Positions 24,810 through 36,626 of a stretch of DNA of 64,000 nt are shown in pieces. The notes beneath the pieces are model-generated. The model was not told where the DNA came from, did not search any database, and saw only the letters and a program-made list of their open reading frames with translations. Numbering within the stretch: the stretch's first letter is position 1; each line of letters starts with the position of its first letter. This DNA comes from Amylostereum areolatum. Its lineage: Eukaryota > Basidiomycota > Agaricomycetes > Russulales > Stereaceae. A program made the position numbers and the translations under genes. The stretch is from positions 372,001 to 436,000 of the forward strand of contig SAXG01000036.1 of the NCBI GenBank assembly GCA_012932865.1, in the 5' to 3' direction.

Positions 24810-25515
24810 GGTATCTACGAAAGCATGAAACGCGTTAGCAAACGATAGCAAACGAGGATGAAGGGAGAAGATATTCGAACAAATTGACGAATGCGAAATC
24901 CGTATTCCAAGTGGAGTGAAAGGCAGGGAACTCGGAATGACGCTCACATTAGATGATATCAGCCTATCCAAATACGCGCACAACCTGTTGCTCTTCCAAA
25001 AAGAGGTCCTTGCCACGCAACCACCGAATGCCCCACCTCCCTCCAACGAATGAAGTCTGCGAAACGAGAGATTGACACACTCTGCTCCCCCGGAGAGATA
25101 TAGAGCAGTCTATATGTCGAGCACGCACTCGCAATGTTGTCAAAACCGGGTCAGACGCGCAAACTGACGAGAACGTCGAGGGATTGGAGGAGGATGTGAC
25201 CGTGCCGAATGAAATGAGTCTTCGGACATAAGAATATTGCAGCTTTACAATCGGCGATACCGTGTGACGCCAACCGCTGGCCCGCTGCAGCCTGCAGGCA
25301 TCAGGGGCCCTCCCTCGGCGCCTTCTGCTGTATGTATTGGGAGACATCGGTATCGTGTATGTACTAAATGAATGGACTGCATTGATTTGTCGACTTTCAA
25401 TATATCGGCGCACACGGCAGCGAGTAATATAAGTAGTAAGTACATGCAACGCGGACTCCGTAACTAAAGCTGAACCTATCTTACAGCAAGACATCCGTCG
25501 TCGAACTCTCGGTGC
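24810..25515. other. Intergenic, no gene seen
   Basis: Upstream region of the RRM gene and 3' flank of the DUF6534 gene. A 176-codon open frame on the minus strand at 24964-25494 has no recognisable features. Confidence 0.45.
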
Positions 25516-27691
25516 TCACCCTCCTCTGAAGTCCTTCTTCGACAAGTGCTGCAGCGGAATCGCACACTCCTCCCCTGCTTCGCGACTATGGATCGGTAGC
25601 CTCGGGACAGGGATGATAGCATCCCATGCCCGCGGTCTTGACACCCCAGGTAACGACGATGGGGGGATGTCTGCAGAAGGGCTTGCTGGCGCTGTAAATA
25701 CCCGGCGTCCGCTTAAATGCGCCTCCACGTTCACCGTGGATGTTGTGTCCAATCGAAAAAACTATGGCGTACGCGAGATGTCAAGGACCGAAACGATGCG
25801 AGATGCTAGTAATATCTTACAGGGACACCATTCGATTTAGCAGACCGTCGCGGTGTATCTTCTTCCGCTTCGATATGGGAAGGCGACACGACCGAACCAA
25901 GGAACGAGTTTGGGGTGTCGATATGGCCTTCGAAGGTACGCCGGAGGTCGCTTCGGCCATTTAACCTGCAAGTGAGGGCAATTGAGCAACGCAGGCCGCG
26001 GAAACGGGATGCGATCAACGTACATGGCGAGCATACAGTTGGTGTACACTGGTGGCGTCATCAGCAATAAGACACAGAACGGAGGTAAAGAGAGTTCTGA
26101 CGTTTGGCGATCACCAGGTGAAATGGAAGGAAGAGGAGTGTGTCGGTCATGGCCAGCCACTATGAACATACTCGTAAGTCGCCAATGTGATATTTTGCGG
26201 ATTCGCTGACGGTAATCAGCTGCAGTAGTTCCACGACTCTGTATCCTCAGGTCAACGCAAAATCACAAGCATCCATCGCACGGCGTACCCAGTCAACAGC
26301 GCCGTATTGACGGACCAGAGAATCAGCTTGTTGATGAGCGAGTTCGTCCTAACCTCGCGCAAACGCATGAGCCTCGGCCGTCCGTCGATAATAATAGAAT
26401 ATGTCACTCGACAATCCCGGTCCTGCTCCTGTTCAGGTAGTATATCAAAGGCGCCGTGATTGTGACGTCTGCGATCACGGAGGAGCCTATCTGCAGGCTC
26501 AACGTCGTCTGGAGACAAATAACCCGTCAGCAGCAAGAAAGATCTGAGAGAGAACCGCCGCTGACCTTGTAGGAAGGAAGGTCGGAAAATCGCTCTTTGA
26601 GGAAGCTGAAGTGAACGTATGATCAACGATGGTGGACCATCTGAGCACAATGATGTTATACCTGATCACACACATCGCTATTATGGCAGTAAGAGTAAGG
26701 AAAGGGACGTGAGAGTCGATGCAAAATACTTGCCCATGCCGATGCCTTTCCATGCTGTATGAGCCAAACGTACGATCCAGAGTCCATGCAAGCAGGCGCA
26801 CCTAATTGTGCTAGAGAGAAGACCGTCTAGAAGTGCAGGTAAGAAATCCGAAGGAGAGCACGCCAAACACGCCTACTATGACGAAAACAAGCAGTTTATT
26901 CTTGTTGCTGACTGGATATAGCACCAGGCCCCTGAGCGGGCGGTTCTGATAGCAGCTTGCTGAACTCACGATGCCAAACGCGAATCATGAAAAACCTGCG
27001 AGACATGCATACATTACTGACCATAGGCGGAGAGGTGAAATGACCCACGTCCGCACGGCGAAAGTAACCAACACCTTAGAGATCAAGGTCAGTCCAACCA
27101 CGGTTGCCCCGCATCGTGGGATCCTCACCGAGGGCGCGACCTCCAACTGGTTGGGGTATTTTAAGCTCCCGTAATCACTGTCCACGGTCGTAGGCGACTC
27201 ACATCCAAGCTCCTGCCGGGAAAGGTATTAGTGATAAGGAACAACAAAAGGGGCGTGGTCGAAGGCGCACCATACCGACACCTCGAGGACCTCTGCTTTA
27301 TTGAAGTTCAGGACAAGGAAGTAGTACAGCGCATGACAGAGCAGGACGATTTGGAATGAATCGGCTGCCCTGTGCGATATAAAAAGGCGTCAGGCATGCA
27401 GCACCCGACCATAAACTGTCTGGCCTGACCATAGAGCGCCAACCTGTATGCTGGTTAGAGGAGGTCAAGGATGTGCCGGTGCGACTCACCAGTACGCGCA
27501 ATAAGATATGGTCCCGATGTTCATGCGAGGTCACGAAGAACCAATACATCTGCAACATGAGCATACCATGTAGGCTATCAAGCACTTCGTCAGCATACGC
27601 ATTACATGAAGATAGTTAAAATCACCTACATGCAGTCCACGATCAAGCTGACAAGCATGCCCCCCACGGGCGCATACAGCGGATGGGACAT
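25516..27691 (-). CDS. DUF6534-type seven-span membrane protein
   Basis: Membrane protein family much expanded in mushrooms; function unknown. Start 27689-27691 (MSHPLYAPVGGMLVSLIVDC). The next exon continues MYWFFVTSHEHRDHILLRVL, the family's first span and polar loop, then FQIVLLCHALYYFLVLNFNK, TVVGLTLISKVLVTFAVRTW, a loop SCYQNR, NKLLVFVIVGVFGVLSFGFL, LIYYLNRSRTGIVE/TNSLINKLILWSVNTALLTG (a well-kept family signature), VYTNCMLAM and LNGRSDLRRTFEGH at the cytosolic end. Introns are short and numerous, so only parts of each span appear in one frame. After SNGVP the frame can stop at 25806-25808 or splice on to an exon ending at 25516; the longer form has a Pro/Ser-rich tail. Confidence 0.65.
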
Positions 27692-28252
27692 CCTCGCCTC
27701 GCGGTGGTCCCGAATAATCGGGGGGAAAGGGGGGAGACGAGAACGCACAAGACACGGAAACGCATATGTCAGTCCCAATGGCCTCGCGACCTAAATATGA
27801 GGAAACCCCGCAGGGGGCCCACGGGAGAAGCCTTCTCACAGAGCCGCCGAAAGCCGCTATCGCATATCTCGTGCTCGCGAAGTCGGTCATCCTCATCCTC
27901 GTCTTGAAAAGACCCGTCCGTGGGCGCGTGTTCTCCGACTTCGGGAAGGCAAGCTGCCGCGTGGGTAGCTTGACTTTCGGGACCGCGGCCAACTAGTTGA
28001 CGAAAGGGAAAGACAAGAAGGGATGATAAAGGGCAGACGCCCGTCCGAGGGAACATGTTCGAGGTACCACGCGTGTACAGTGTGAGGTGGCGCCCGGGAC
28101 GATCGGGTTCATGGGATTCCTATGTACGGGAGGCGATGCTGACCATCGTCCCATTGAAGTCAAGAAAAGAGGTCGTGTGTGATTATCTGCCTAGTCCCAA
28201 AACAAGCCTATTGTGAATACATATAAGATACCTGGGTATAAAAACACGGTTG
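27692..28252. other. Intergenic, no gene seen
   Basis: Upstream region of the DUF6534 gene and 3' flank of the mannosyltransferase gene. An open frame at 27769-28056 (-) has no recognisable features. Confidence 0.45.
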
Positions 28253-29709
28253 CTACTGCTCGTCCCATGGCGCCCAGCGCTGCTCGAAAATAGGTAAGTC
28301 GACGAAATGAAGACGAGGGCATATAAGCGTACCTCTGGTACCCACCACCACGCATAGTCCTGCATCGCGACCTTTTGCGGTGGACGATTGACCCACATAA
28401 TCCACTCTTGAGGCGCAAGATCCCAAGACGGCTCTAGTGCATCCTTCCGCCACCGTTCGTAGAGGTCGATGTTGTAAGCCACACTAAACCAGGCTGATGT
28501 TAGCCTATGTTTACAGCGAAGGAAGGGGACGGCATACCTCGCCTTGGGTACAATGGCAATCCTACCCATGCCGGCCTTCCAAAGGTCAACACTGGTGAGG
28601 AAACACTCGCTCGCCTTTTCGGTGACGTTCTTCCTGATGCCCTCCTCGTCGACATCGGCATTCGACATTCGAAACCGAACGTTGTGCGGGGGCATGAACG
28701 CTGCGGCGTCCACGACGGTTGCGCCGTTCCAGCACGAAAACACCTGGAGCGGCACGCTGGCCTCGAATCGCCATCGGTCGGCGGTGTCCTCCGGCAGGGT
28801 CTGGGGCACGGACTTCGGATGGTCGTTTGGGCCGTTGAACCAGTCCACGAGGTCGTCGGTGCGGTAGAACACGTTCCCGGACATGGCGCGGAGGATCCAG
28901 CGGTCGTAGACGATCTGGCCGGGATCCCAGTCGACCGCGCAGGCTTGGTGCATGCCCTGGCGGCGTTTCTGGTAGATCACCTCGAGGATGTCGGCGGTGC
29001 AGTGGAAGATATCGTTGATGAAGAGGACCTCGTCGATGGGACCGCCGAGGGCGAGGGCGGCGGTCCCGAGGTAGAGTGGTTCCATGGCGAGGTTGCGTGC
29101 GGCGGCAAGCACGCTGATGCGTCGGCCATTGTCCTTGTGGGATTCCTCGCGCTTGGTTACGATCGAGTGGGGGACACCGAGGGCGATGAGGAGGGTATCA
29201 ACTGCACCGCATGCATAAATCAGCAACTATTCCGGCATGGTAGCGCACAGAAGAGACGCACAAAGTCGGAGCAGCTCCTGGGTCTTGTCCGTGCTCCCGT
29301 TCTCGTACACGGACACGTACACCTGGCTTGGCCCCAGGTGGGACAGCAGCAACGGCAGCTCTTGGAAGAACGTGGGGAGGACCTCTTCGTTTTGGTAGAG
29401 GTTGAGAGCGAGATAGACGTGTGTTTCGGACGCGGCATGGTGGAGGCCCGCGTACCGCTGCTTGTGCCACGGTTCCCAGGTACATGTTGGCCGTCTATGG
29501 GACGCGACGAGGTATGCCGCCTGCTGGACGGCGAGCGTCGCGGGATATGCAGTTGATGCGGGAGTGGAGAGAAAGAGGAACACGCCAACGACAAACCCGA
29601 CGAGCAAGATGATGTTTCTCCGCGTGGACAACATCTGCACGAGGCGAGGCGACAGCAGCTGGCGTCGGCGCCCTCCGAACGGGGGCCCAGGGAGCGAGCT
29701 CGCCTGCAT
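28253..29709 (-). CDS. CAP59/CMT1-type alpha-1,3-mannosyltransferase
   Basis: Golgi glycosyltransferase of the cryptococcal mannosyltransferase family (PF11735), which in Cryptococcus acts in capsule and glycan assembly. Start chosen at 29707-29709 (MQASSLPGPPFGG) because it places one membrane anchor (NIILLVGFVVGVFLFL) near residues 32-47, as in a type II protein; in-frame ATGs further upstream exist. Conserved blocks: HVYLALNLYQNEEVLPTFF, VSVYENGSTDKTQELL, then after a 70-nt intron FDTLLIALGVPHSIVTK, RRISVLAAARNLAMEPL, EVLFINDIFHCTADILE, AVDWDPGQIVYDRWILR, PLQVFSCWNGATVVDA and ECFLTSVDLWKAGMGRIAIVPKARYA. The last short exon ends RWAPWDEQ with a stop at 28253-28255. Apparently intact. Confidence 0.88.
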
Positions 29710-30103
29710 GGGCGGGGCGGGGGAAATGCGGGAAGGCAAAGAGGCGGCGTGGGTTATGACATGATGGATGATATCGAAAGAGTCCTGGTGAGCGTCTAAG
29801 AAACCCGGGCAGGCATACAACTGAATCGCCGCGCCGACCAAAAGGCTGTGATGCATAAATATTGCGATTATACATTCTATGAGACTACTACTGTACATGA
29901 CTACCGGGGCGGGGCGGGCGGGCGTGTAAACTACGTGTCCAGGCAAGATGGGTCGTGGCGGGGTCGTGAACCAAGGGAGGAAAGCGGATGCAGATGATAC
30001 AGAGAAATGCGTATAGATGTCGATGCGGGGGGTATCAGTCGAATGCGATGTGATGCAGTCCGTCCGTCCATGAGATGATGCCATGCAAGGGGAAAGCGCG
30101 AAC
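29710..30103. other. Intergenic
   Basis: Upstream of the mannosyltransferase and downstream of the OTU gene. The minus strand stays open in frame with the mannosyltransferase up to 30084, but that stretch has no conserved features and is more likely leader than protein. Confidence 0.45.
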
Positions 30104-31840
30104 CTAGATCCTCAGTTCGCGGAACCCGCGCACGTCGACCCGCCCGACTCCGTTGCGTGCCCACTCGCCGTCGTCGTCGTCCATCACCACCGGCTTGGCG
30201 GGGGCGGCAGGCTTGCGGAACCTTCCTCCAGGGATAGTAATCTTGCCCGCGCTCCGTTGACCTGTCACTGCAGGGCGAGGCTTTGGAAGACTTAGGGCTT
30301 TGCGTTGGCGCTTAGTCACTGAATCCGGTGCTGGTGTTGGAGGTGAAGGAGATGGCGAGCTTGGCGCTGTCGAGATATCCGAGAGAGCTGGGGTATCGTC
30401 ATCTTCCTCCACTGATGACACGTCGACCTGGTCATTGGGTCGACTCCTCTTGGCGATACCACTGTCGTTGGAAGATGCGGAGGATTCGTCGAACGTTCGT
30501 TTGGGCGAACGGCGATCGGTGGCAGGAGGTGCAAGAGTAAGAGGGGAAGGAGAGCGGGATAGAGGAAGAGGAATGTCCGCGGGTGACAAGGGTGTCAATG
30601 GTGTTGAAGGTGCTGTGCTCGGAGAGCTGAGAGGAGTGAGAGGGGCGAGAGGTGAGAGGGGGGCTGAGATAGGAGGCGGTGGTGGAGGGGACGGAGCAGG
30701 AGCAGGAGCGGGAACAGAAGATTTTGTATCCTTCTTCTTCGCTGCTTTCTTGGGTGCAGCTTTCTTTGGTGCAGCCTTCTTCGTGGTCTTGGGTGCAGGC
30801 TTGGGTGCAGCTGGCGCGGCGGCCTTAGCGGCCTGCTTTCCCTTCCGTTTGGGAGGGGGTGGAGGGAGATCTTCCATCTCGACATCATCTGCATCGAGTT
30901 CTTTCACAACCGGGCGGCCTTCGTGCGGACCGCGAAGGTTGCGAATGGATGAAAAGTGCTCCCAGTCGTGGTAGCTGAAGGCCGGGTCAGCGCAAGCCAC
31001 CCAGAACGCGGAATGGAGACTCACGCAACATAGACTGGCCCTACGTGCTCATCGCTCGCATCCGCCATCGGTTCCTCCGCATCCATCGTACCCTGCTCCC
31101 GTTTGAGGGACGCGAAAGGGTTCGAAGAGATCCAAGGCGTGTTGCCTATCTGCGATGTATCCCACCCGGACGCCCATTCGATGACGTATACGAGGCCAGG
31201 CTGGATGACTTTGACATCTCGACGGGCCATGTGGGCGAATGCCGACAACTCCAAGTGGCCGCCGTATGTCGCTACGACCCGACGTCATCGACTGCTCAGG
31301 AGATGGAGAGGAAGGGAGACACACCTGCCGAGCGCATCAAGCGTAAATGGGCATCGATCCCACGGTCATCCTCCACAAAAGGCTCGTAGCGCATTTTGTT
31401 CTCCTCTATCCAATCGCATATATCCTCTCGTAGTTGTAGGTGGTGCGCGTCCGAGCCATAGAACTGGTCTGAAAGTGCGCGGAAAAGACAGTTGCCATCG
31501 CCCACGGTGTCGGCGGCGTAGAGGCCGAGCTGCCGGAGCTGGTCGTTGAGCTGTTGGGTCGTTTGTTCGGGGTCGCCCATGAGCTGCACGAGGATTCCAC
31601 GACAGTCGATTGAAAAGGCAGCGCCACATGTCCAGGAAGATAATCAGCGACCTGTCCATCCACCGAGGCCCCTCACCCCCCCGCGCTGGAAGCAGACGGT
31701 TTGACTCACCCTGCCCCTGCTTGACCTCGTCTGCCGTCGTGCTGAAGGTCGTAAGTCCGAGGTCGATTTCGACCGGGAAAAGGCGACATACTCGGCGGCG
31801 CAGCCTTTTGTCTTCGCTGTTGTCGCTTCGAGGAGCCCAT
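30104..31840 (-). CDS. OTU-domain cysteine protease (deubiquitinase)
   Basis: OTU-family thiol protease, probably removing ubiquitin. Start 31838-31840 gives a basic N-terminus (MGSSKRQQRRQK), then after two introns LMGDPEQTTQQLNDQLRQLGL and the active-site block DTVGDGNCLFRALSDQFYG (Asp-Gly-Asn-Cys). LREDICDWIEENKMRYEPFVED follows, then GGHLELSAFAHMARRDVKVIQ, and FSYHDWEHFSSIRN with the catalytic His. This order matches OTUD3-like enzymes. About 250 C-terminal residues are low complexity: a Lys/Ala/Pro block, then Ser/Pro-rich, then an acidic end (MDDDDGEWARNGVGRVDVRG). Stop at 30104-30106. Confidence 0.87.
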
Positions 31841-32333
31841 AAAGTAGAAATAAGACGCAAAATCAAGGTATTGGGGCGCGGCCTGCAGGGGTTCGGGGGG
31901 GTTGGAGAGAGAGTTGGATTCGGGGTGTTCCGGGGTCCTCGGTTCAGGTGGTGACCCCAAACACTTCCAATTGATGCGATTTGACTCGGAGATAGAGTTT
32001 CGTCGCTGGCAAGGCGAAAATTGTATCGTGAACGAGTACGAAGTGAAAAGAAGTAGTGTGGGGGAAAGGGGGTCGATGCTGTACGCTGTGCTCAAGCGAT
32101 GTTGAAAGAACAAGGCAAGCGGACTTTCAATCCGTCATTGTCTTATCGGGAAACCATGTACTTATTACGTAGTACGTCGTCACGTGGCGGAAATCTTTCA
32201 CGGCGGTTCCCGCAGGGCCGCGACCTCACAACCCTGGCGAACGCTGAGAAAGGCATAAATAGAGGCTTGCTGCCAAGTACTAGAAATGACACGCGAGTAG
32301 GAGATACATTTGGATCATGCACGTAAACAGTCA
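31841..32333. other. Intergenic between OTU and GH78-like copy 2 genes
   Basis: Promoter side of the OTU gene and 3' flank of the glycosidase. No feature recognised. Confidence 0.45.
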
Positions 32334-34771
32334 CTACGAGGTCACCACAACGACAATCGTATGGTTTCCCCCATCCAGGTCGAAAGCGGTTCCGTCACCA
32401 TCCATTCTTTCGCCGTCCACCGTCGTTGTCCCCAGCACGGGAAGCGTCACGACCCCATTCGTGTCTGTAGGCACATCCACATCCAGCGCGAATACCGTCT
32501 CGTTAGAGGTCCATTTGACCCCGAACCAACCCAACGTCGTCTCCAAGCCACCCTCCGCCGCGGGCAAGCCGCTGATCTGCGGTGCAACGCTCCAAGTTTG
32601 GCCTTGCGGGGTGGTCATGGTCAGACCGAGAACGTAGAAAGTCAACGCAGAGGTTGGGCCAGTACTCCATCCGTGCGCGTGGGATGTGTAGGAGTCGTCC
32701 GAATCGTACCCCGCGTACCAACGATATCTACACGGCAAGAATACGTCAGCAGGACAGAACGCGAGAAGAAAAAACAGAGTATGATACCCAAGGGAGCCGT
32801 TGGTGGTGAAGCCTTCGAGGAGCGTGGATTGCACGCTCAGGTTGGTGGTTAGCATATACCCCCACTCCCTCCGCATGAGGTCTAACGCGCGCTCCCCCTG
32901 TCCGGCCTCAAAGTGTGCTTGAATCTATCCCTATCCATTAACCCTTGTACTGCACACAAAGAACCAGGGGACGCACCTCGAACCCGCTCACGAAAGGCGC
33001 GACAATATCTGGTAGTTCCGGCCCAATCGCCCCCAGCTCATGCCAGTTTTGGGTCAACCCGGCGCTGATCGAGTCCTTCTGCGCCTGCGAGGTCGTCAGA
33101 TTGAACAGCAACGCGAGTGAATTTCCGTCTTGGGGCGCGCTCGTGCTCGTCGTGTTGTCGCGGTACATTCCGACATCTTCCATCCACAGAGCGCTGTTGA
33201 AGTTGTCTTTGAGCGTAGAGGCGTTGGCTGCCCAACCGGCGGCGAGGTCGGATTGGTTCATCGCGTTGGCGAGGTCGACACTGTTAAGGAGGACCTGAAG
33301 AATAAGACGTCGAGTCAGTCAAGGCGACGGCCACGCGGAAGGAATCTTACCTTGTAATAAACAGCGTTGGGGGAGATACTGAAACCCCCACCTCCTTGTC
33401 GGCCCCAATCGTTCGCTGCACTCGTGGAATCTACAAGGCCTGGCTCGCCGACCAAGCTTGCCAGGTAGTCCATGGCCCTTGTGTAGTTGGCCCACAGTGT
33501 TTGCACCAGGTCAATGTCGCCGGTGTAAAGCCAGGTACTATGCACGCCAACCAAAGTCCATCCGTGATACGTAACACTACAGTAACATGAGTTCTATGCC
33601 AAGCACAAAAACAGCAGACAGACGAGCACACCTTCCGCGAGCATTGATGGTTGGACCGGAATACGGGAGCAGGCCCGTGGTCGGGTCTTGGAAAGTGAAC
33701 AACGTCAAGAGGCTGTTCTTCGTCGGAAGTAGGTCATTCATGGAGACAAAGCCTGTCGGCGTTGAGATACCCATATCGCCTGCGATCCTCCGCGTTAGAA
33801 GCTATCAAGAAATAACACATATTTGAAACATACCGGGCCAGATGGTTCTGCAACGTCCCCTGAGTAAGAAAGTCGATCATACGCGGCGGATTGAAAGGTG
33901 ACCCACCGATCGCGCTTTGCTCCATCCACGAGGACGGGGCTTGCGATCCCGATCGTAGCATTATTTGCCCATTCTACACCATCATCAGTCTTCCTCGCCC
34001 CACGAGAAATGTGGAGAAAACCCACCATGGATCGGGGCAGGAAGTGAAAGTCTCCCTTGGTCCACTGCTATCGAATTCGTTTGCACCGTGTACGCGCCCG
34101 AATACCAAAGCTTTGTCAAGAAATCCGCATCCTCCGATCCCGGGTCCAGCGCGTAAAAGTATCCTGAGTAGTTTCTCAAATTGTCGAAGTGGGGCATGAA
34201 CGTGATGGCGCAAGAAACATTGGAGAGGGTAACCGGGTCTTCTGCATTGGAGACAACGGTGAGGTAGCGAAAGCCGCCGCGTAGCCGCGAGGCAGGTTGC
34301 GCCCAAAGCCCCGTGGAGAGGGGCGCGAGAATGGGTTCCACGCCGTCGAGGACCATGGTTGCAGAAGTACCAGCTGAATCGTCGGAGGACTCGGGACGGG
34401 CGAAGAGGGCAGATTCGGTAAAGGAGAGGGAAACAGCCGAGGAAGCCGTGACATTGTCGAAATTCCAAGAGATGAAGCCGCCAACCTGTAGATCTGCGTC
34501 AGTGGATGACATTCCGATGTGTGTAGGAACGCCGACTTGCCTCTTTCCCAAAGTCGAGCGTCACGAACGAGTTGTTACCTGAAATCGTCGCGGGGCCTTG
34601 GTTCCCCACAAGGCTGGACGCGTTCTCGACGGTGCCCTCCTCACGATATATCGCGACGGGGTATGCAGTCTTGGATTCTGGCGAATAATTGAACTGATCC
34701 CAGGGACCTGCAGGCGCAGCGGCCAAAGCGAGCGACACGAGCACAGCTAAAAGATATATTAGTGACAGCAT
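32334..34771 (-). CDS. GH78-like alpha-L-rhamnosidase-type glycosidase, copy 2
   Basis: Paralogue of 16163-18588 with the same exon order. Start 34769-34771 with signal peptide MLSLIYLLAVLVSLALA, then AAPAGPWDQFNYSPESKT. Conserved blocks: GPATISGNNSFVTLDFGKE, ISWNFDNVTASS, LRGGFRYLTVVSN, FMPHFDNLRNYSGYFYA, DFLTKLWYSGAYTVQTN, NNATIGIASPVLVDGAKRDR, DWGRQGGGGFSIS, MEDVGMYRDN and HAHGWSTGPTSALTFYVLGL. The stop is TAG at 32334-32336. The first intron (34486-34540, 55 nt) begins GCAAGT instead of GT; the same intron in copy 1 starts GTTCGT. No frame damage was found. Secreted; substrate inferred only from the family. Confidence 0.82.
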
Positions 34772-34808
34772 GGGAGAAATGAGACGAAAAGAACGTACTG
34801 GATGCTGC

Positions 34809-34815
34809 TTATAAG
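34809..34815 (-). promoter_or_regulatory. TATA-like box of GH78-like copy 2
   Basis: The sense strand reads CTTATAA about 38 bp before the ATG, at nearly the same distance as in copies 1 and 3. Confidence 0.45.
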
Positions 34816-36300
34816 AATCGGTCGCCGGACGTGATGTCACCGTAGAAGTCCTGATGTCCCGAGTGACCTGCTCACGAGTTTATTAGAAGCCCCTCCACCA
34901 CGAGATGGCACGCTCGACGTACGTTTACGACCATGCTGCGTGATCTGATGCCTGTCCATGGGGTTGAAACGGAGACAAAAATGGGTCTGATGGGTTAAGA
35001 TTGGCATTCAGTCTTGGGAAACGCATAAGCCGTAAGAACGATTCGATGGAACACTAACTCGGCACAGGTGCGCGTAATGCATGCACGAGGTCGTTAACCA
35101 CAGAGTACTATTTGAGACTTGCAATGGGTGGCCGATAACTTGGTGGGATCCTGGACTGTGGGTAGGCAAACGGTCACCGTCGTGCAACTACATGAAGGAC
35201 TTCCACCCGGGATTGATGCCAGGTGGTAGTCCGATGTTCTGATTCCGACCACGAGTTGAAAGTGAAACCATCCTGGCGATACGCGACCGAAGATGAAAGA
35301 GAGATGGTGGTCGTTGAGCAAGAGACTCGTCGTTATTTGTGTGTGTTGACTAATGCCATCGGCGCAACGGCGAGCAACAGCGCAGCTTCTCCGACATACT
35401 ATCGACATGTCAGTGGAATGCCCTTCAATCTCACCTTGCTAGCGGAGAATGTATGACCTGGGTCCAATCATTCTGTTCGGGAACAGCGTCATCTTGTCTT
35501 CAAGTCCCTGGCGGTACTGGTCCTGGTCATGGGCGGCGGGCGCTACTTATTCAGTGGGCCTGGACTTGTTCGGTCCTCGGGTTTGCCTCAAGTTTCGATT
35601 CATGCTCGTCTTCACAGAGAGTGGGTCGACTTCCCATAGCCGTCGCCAAGCTCAAGCTTTCTGGGACTGATCGATACCGGAGAACTTGAAGTGCGGTGTA
35701 CGGGGTTTCAAATTATCGTTCGTCCTGAGGGTTAGAGCTGATATGAGCGTCTTCCAGGATCCTGGGCGTGAAGATCAAAGTTTGACGGCGAAGCGGTGGT
35801 ATCCGATCTGCTGATGTAGCCAGGCATAACACAACGGCGGTCGATCTTTACAGTACGAGTAATCCTCCCACTACGTGACTACGCCCCAGAGTTGCACAAT
35901 GACACCCCGTCCTACACCCCAATATGACATTATTTATCGCTAAATATTCCCGCTCATCAGATATCACTTGGTAGGTTGCACTTCTATTACGTATATTCCG
36001 TTGTCACTTTCCAGTCGCCGCACCTCACACTCCACTTTCCGCAGCAGCGGCGCAGCCTCGGAACTAGCCGATGCCCGACTCCCGGGATCACGTGGCCTTC
36101 CTTATACGTCTCCGCTAAGTCCGCTTCTGATAAAAGTCAAGTTATACGGTCCTCTCAGGATGATCAGTGGCACAAAACTCGTACAATCTTATTCATAAAT
36201 GTTCTAATATACCATATTTTATGATTTGCTTGCATGCAATGCCCAAATCACTCCCAACACATCTCAAAAGCTACACATATAGCCAAAAAGGAGCCTAACA

Positions 36301-36345
36301 TCGCAAAATCGGGGGGTTTTCCGTGCATTACAACGTTTTTTTCGT
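36301..36345 (-). repeat. Possible fragment related to the 121-bp insert
   Basis: CGCAAAATCGGGGGGTTTTC, then CGTGCATTACAAC, resembles the reverse complement of the insert at 39380-39500 (GGCAAATTCGGGGGTTTATA, then GTGCATTATAAC), about 26 of 32 bases by eye. No terminal repeats are visible here. Confidence 0.25.
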
Positions 36346-36607
36346 GTAGAATAAGGAGAAATATACCCATGCACGAGACACGGGCGTAGATCAGCTTGCT
36401 ATTGCTCTGAGTGAGCGTATATTCGACTGAGACGCGTCAGACGCGTCGTGGTCACATGATCTCGGAGTCGCGGCGTGATTGTCCGGAGGTCTTCCGAGCG
36501 GACGCAGCCGCCGGCACGAGTCAGGCACGAGTGTAAAGTGCAGACTGGCAACTGGCGAGTGACAAGTAAAAATGCTTCTTTTTATGTGATCTTGCAAGTG
36601 ACGACTG

Positions 36608-36626
36608 CACGAAATATTATTTCGTG
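36608..36626. repeat. 19-bp palindrome over the adenylation gene start
   Basis: CACGAAAT-ATT-ATTTCGTG, a perfect 8-bp inverted repeat with a 3-base loop. Its last three bases are the GTG that occupies the expected start codon of the adenylation gene. Confidence 0.8.

Larger units (their letters stand above)
34772..36623. other. Intergenic 1.8 kb between divergent genes
   Basis: No protein-like frame recognised (the longest, 35094-35408 on the minus strand, is featureless). AT-rich around 36190-36360. Holds a short stretch resembling the 121-bp MITE-like insert at 39380-39500. Confidence 0.45.
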
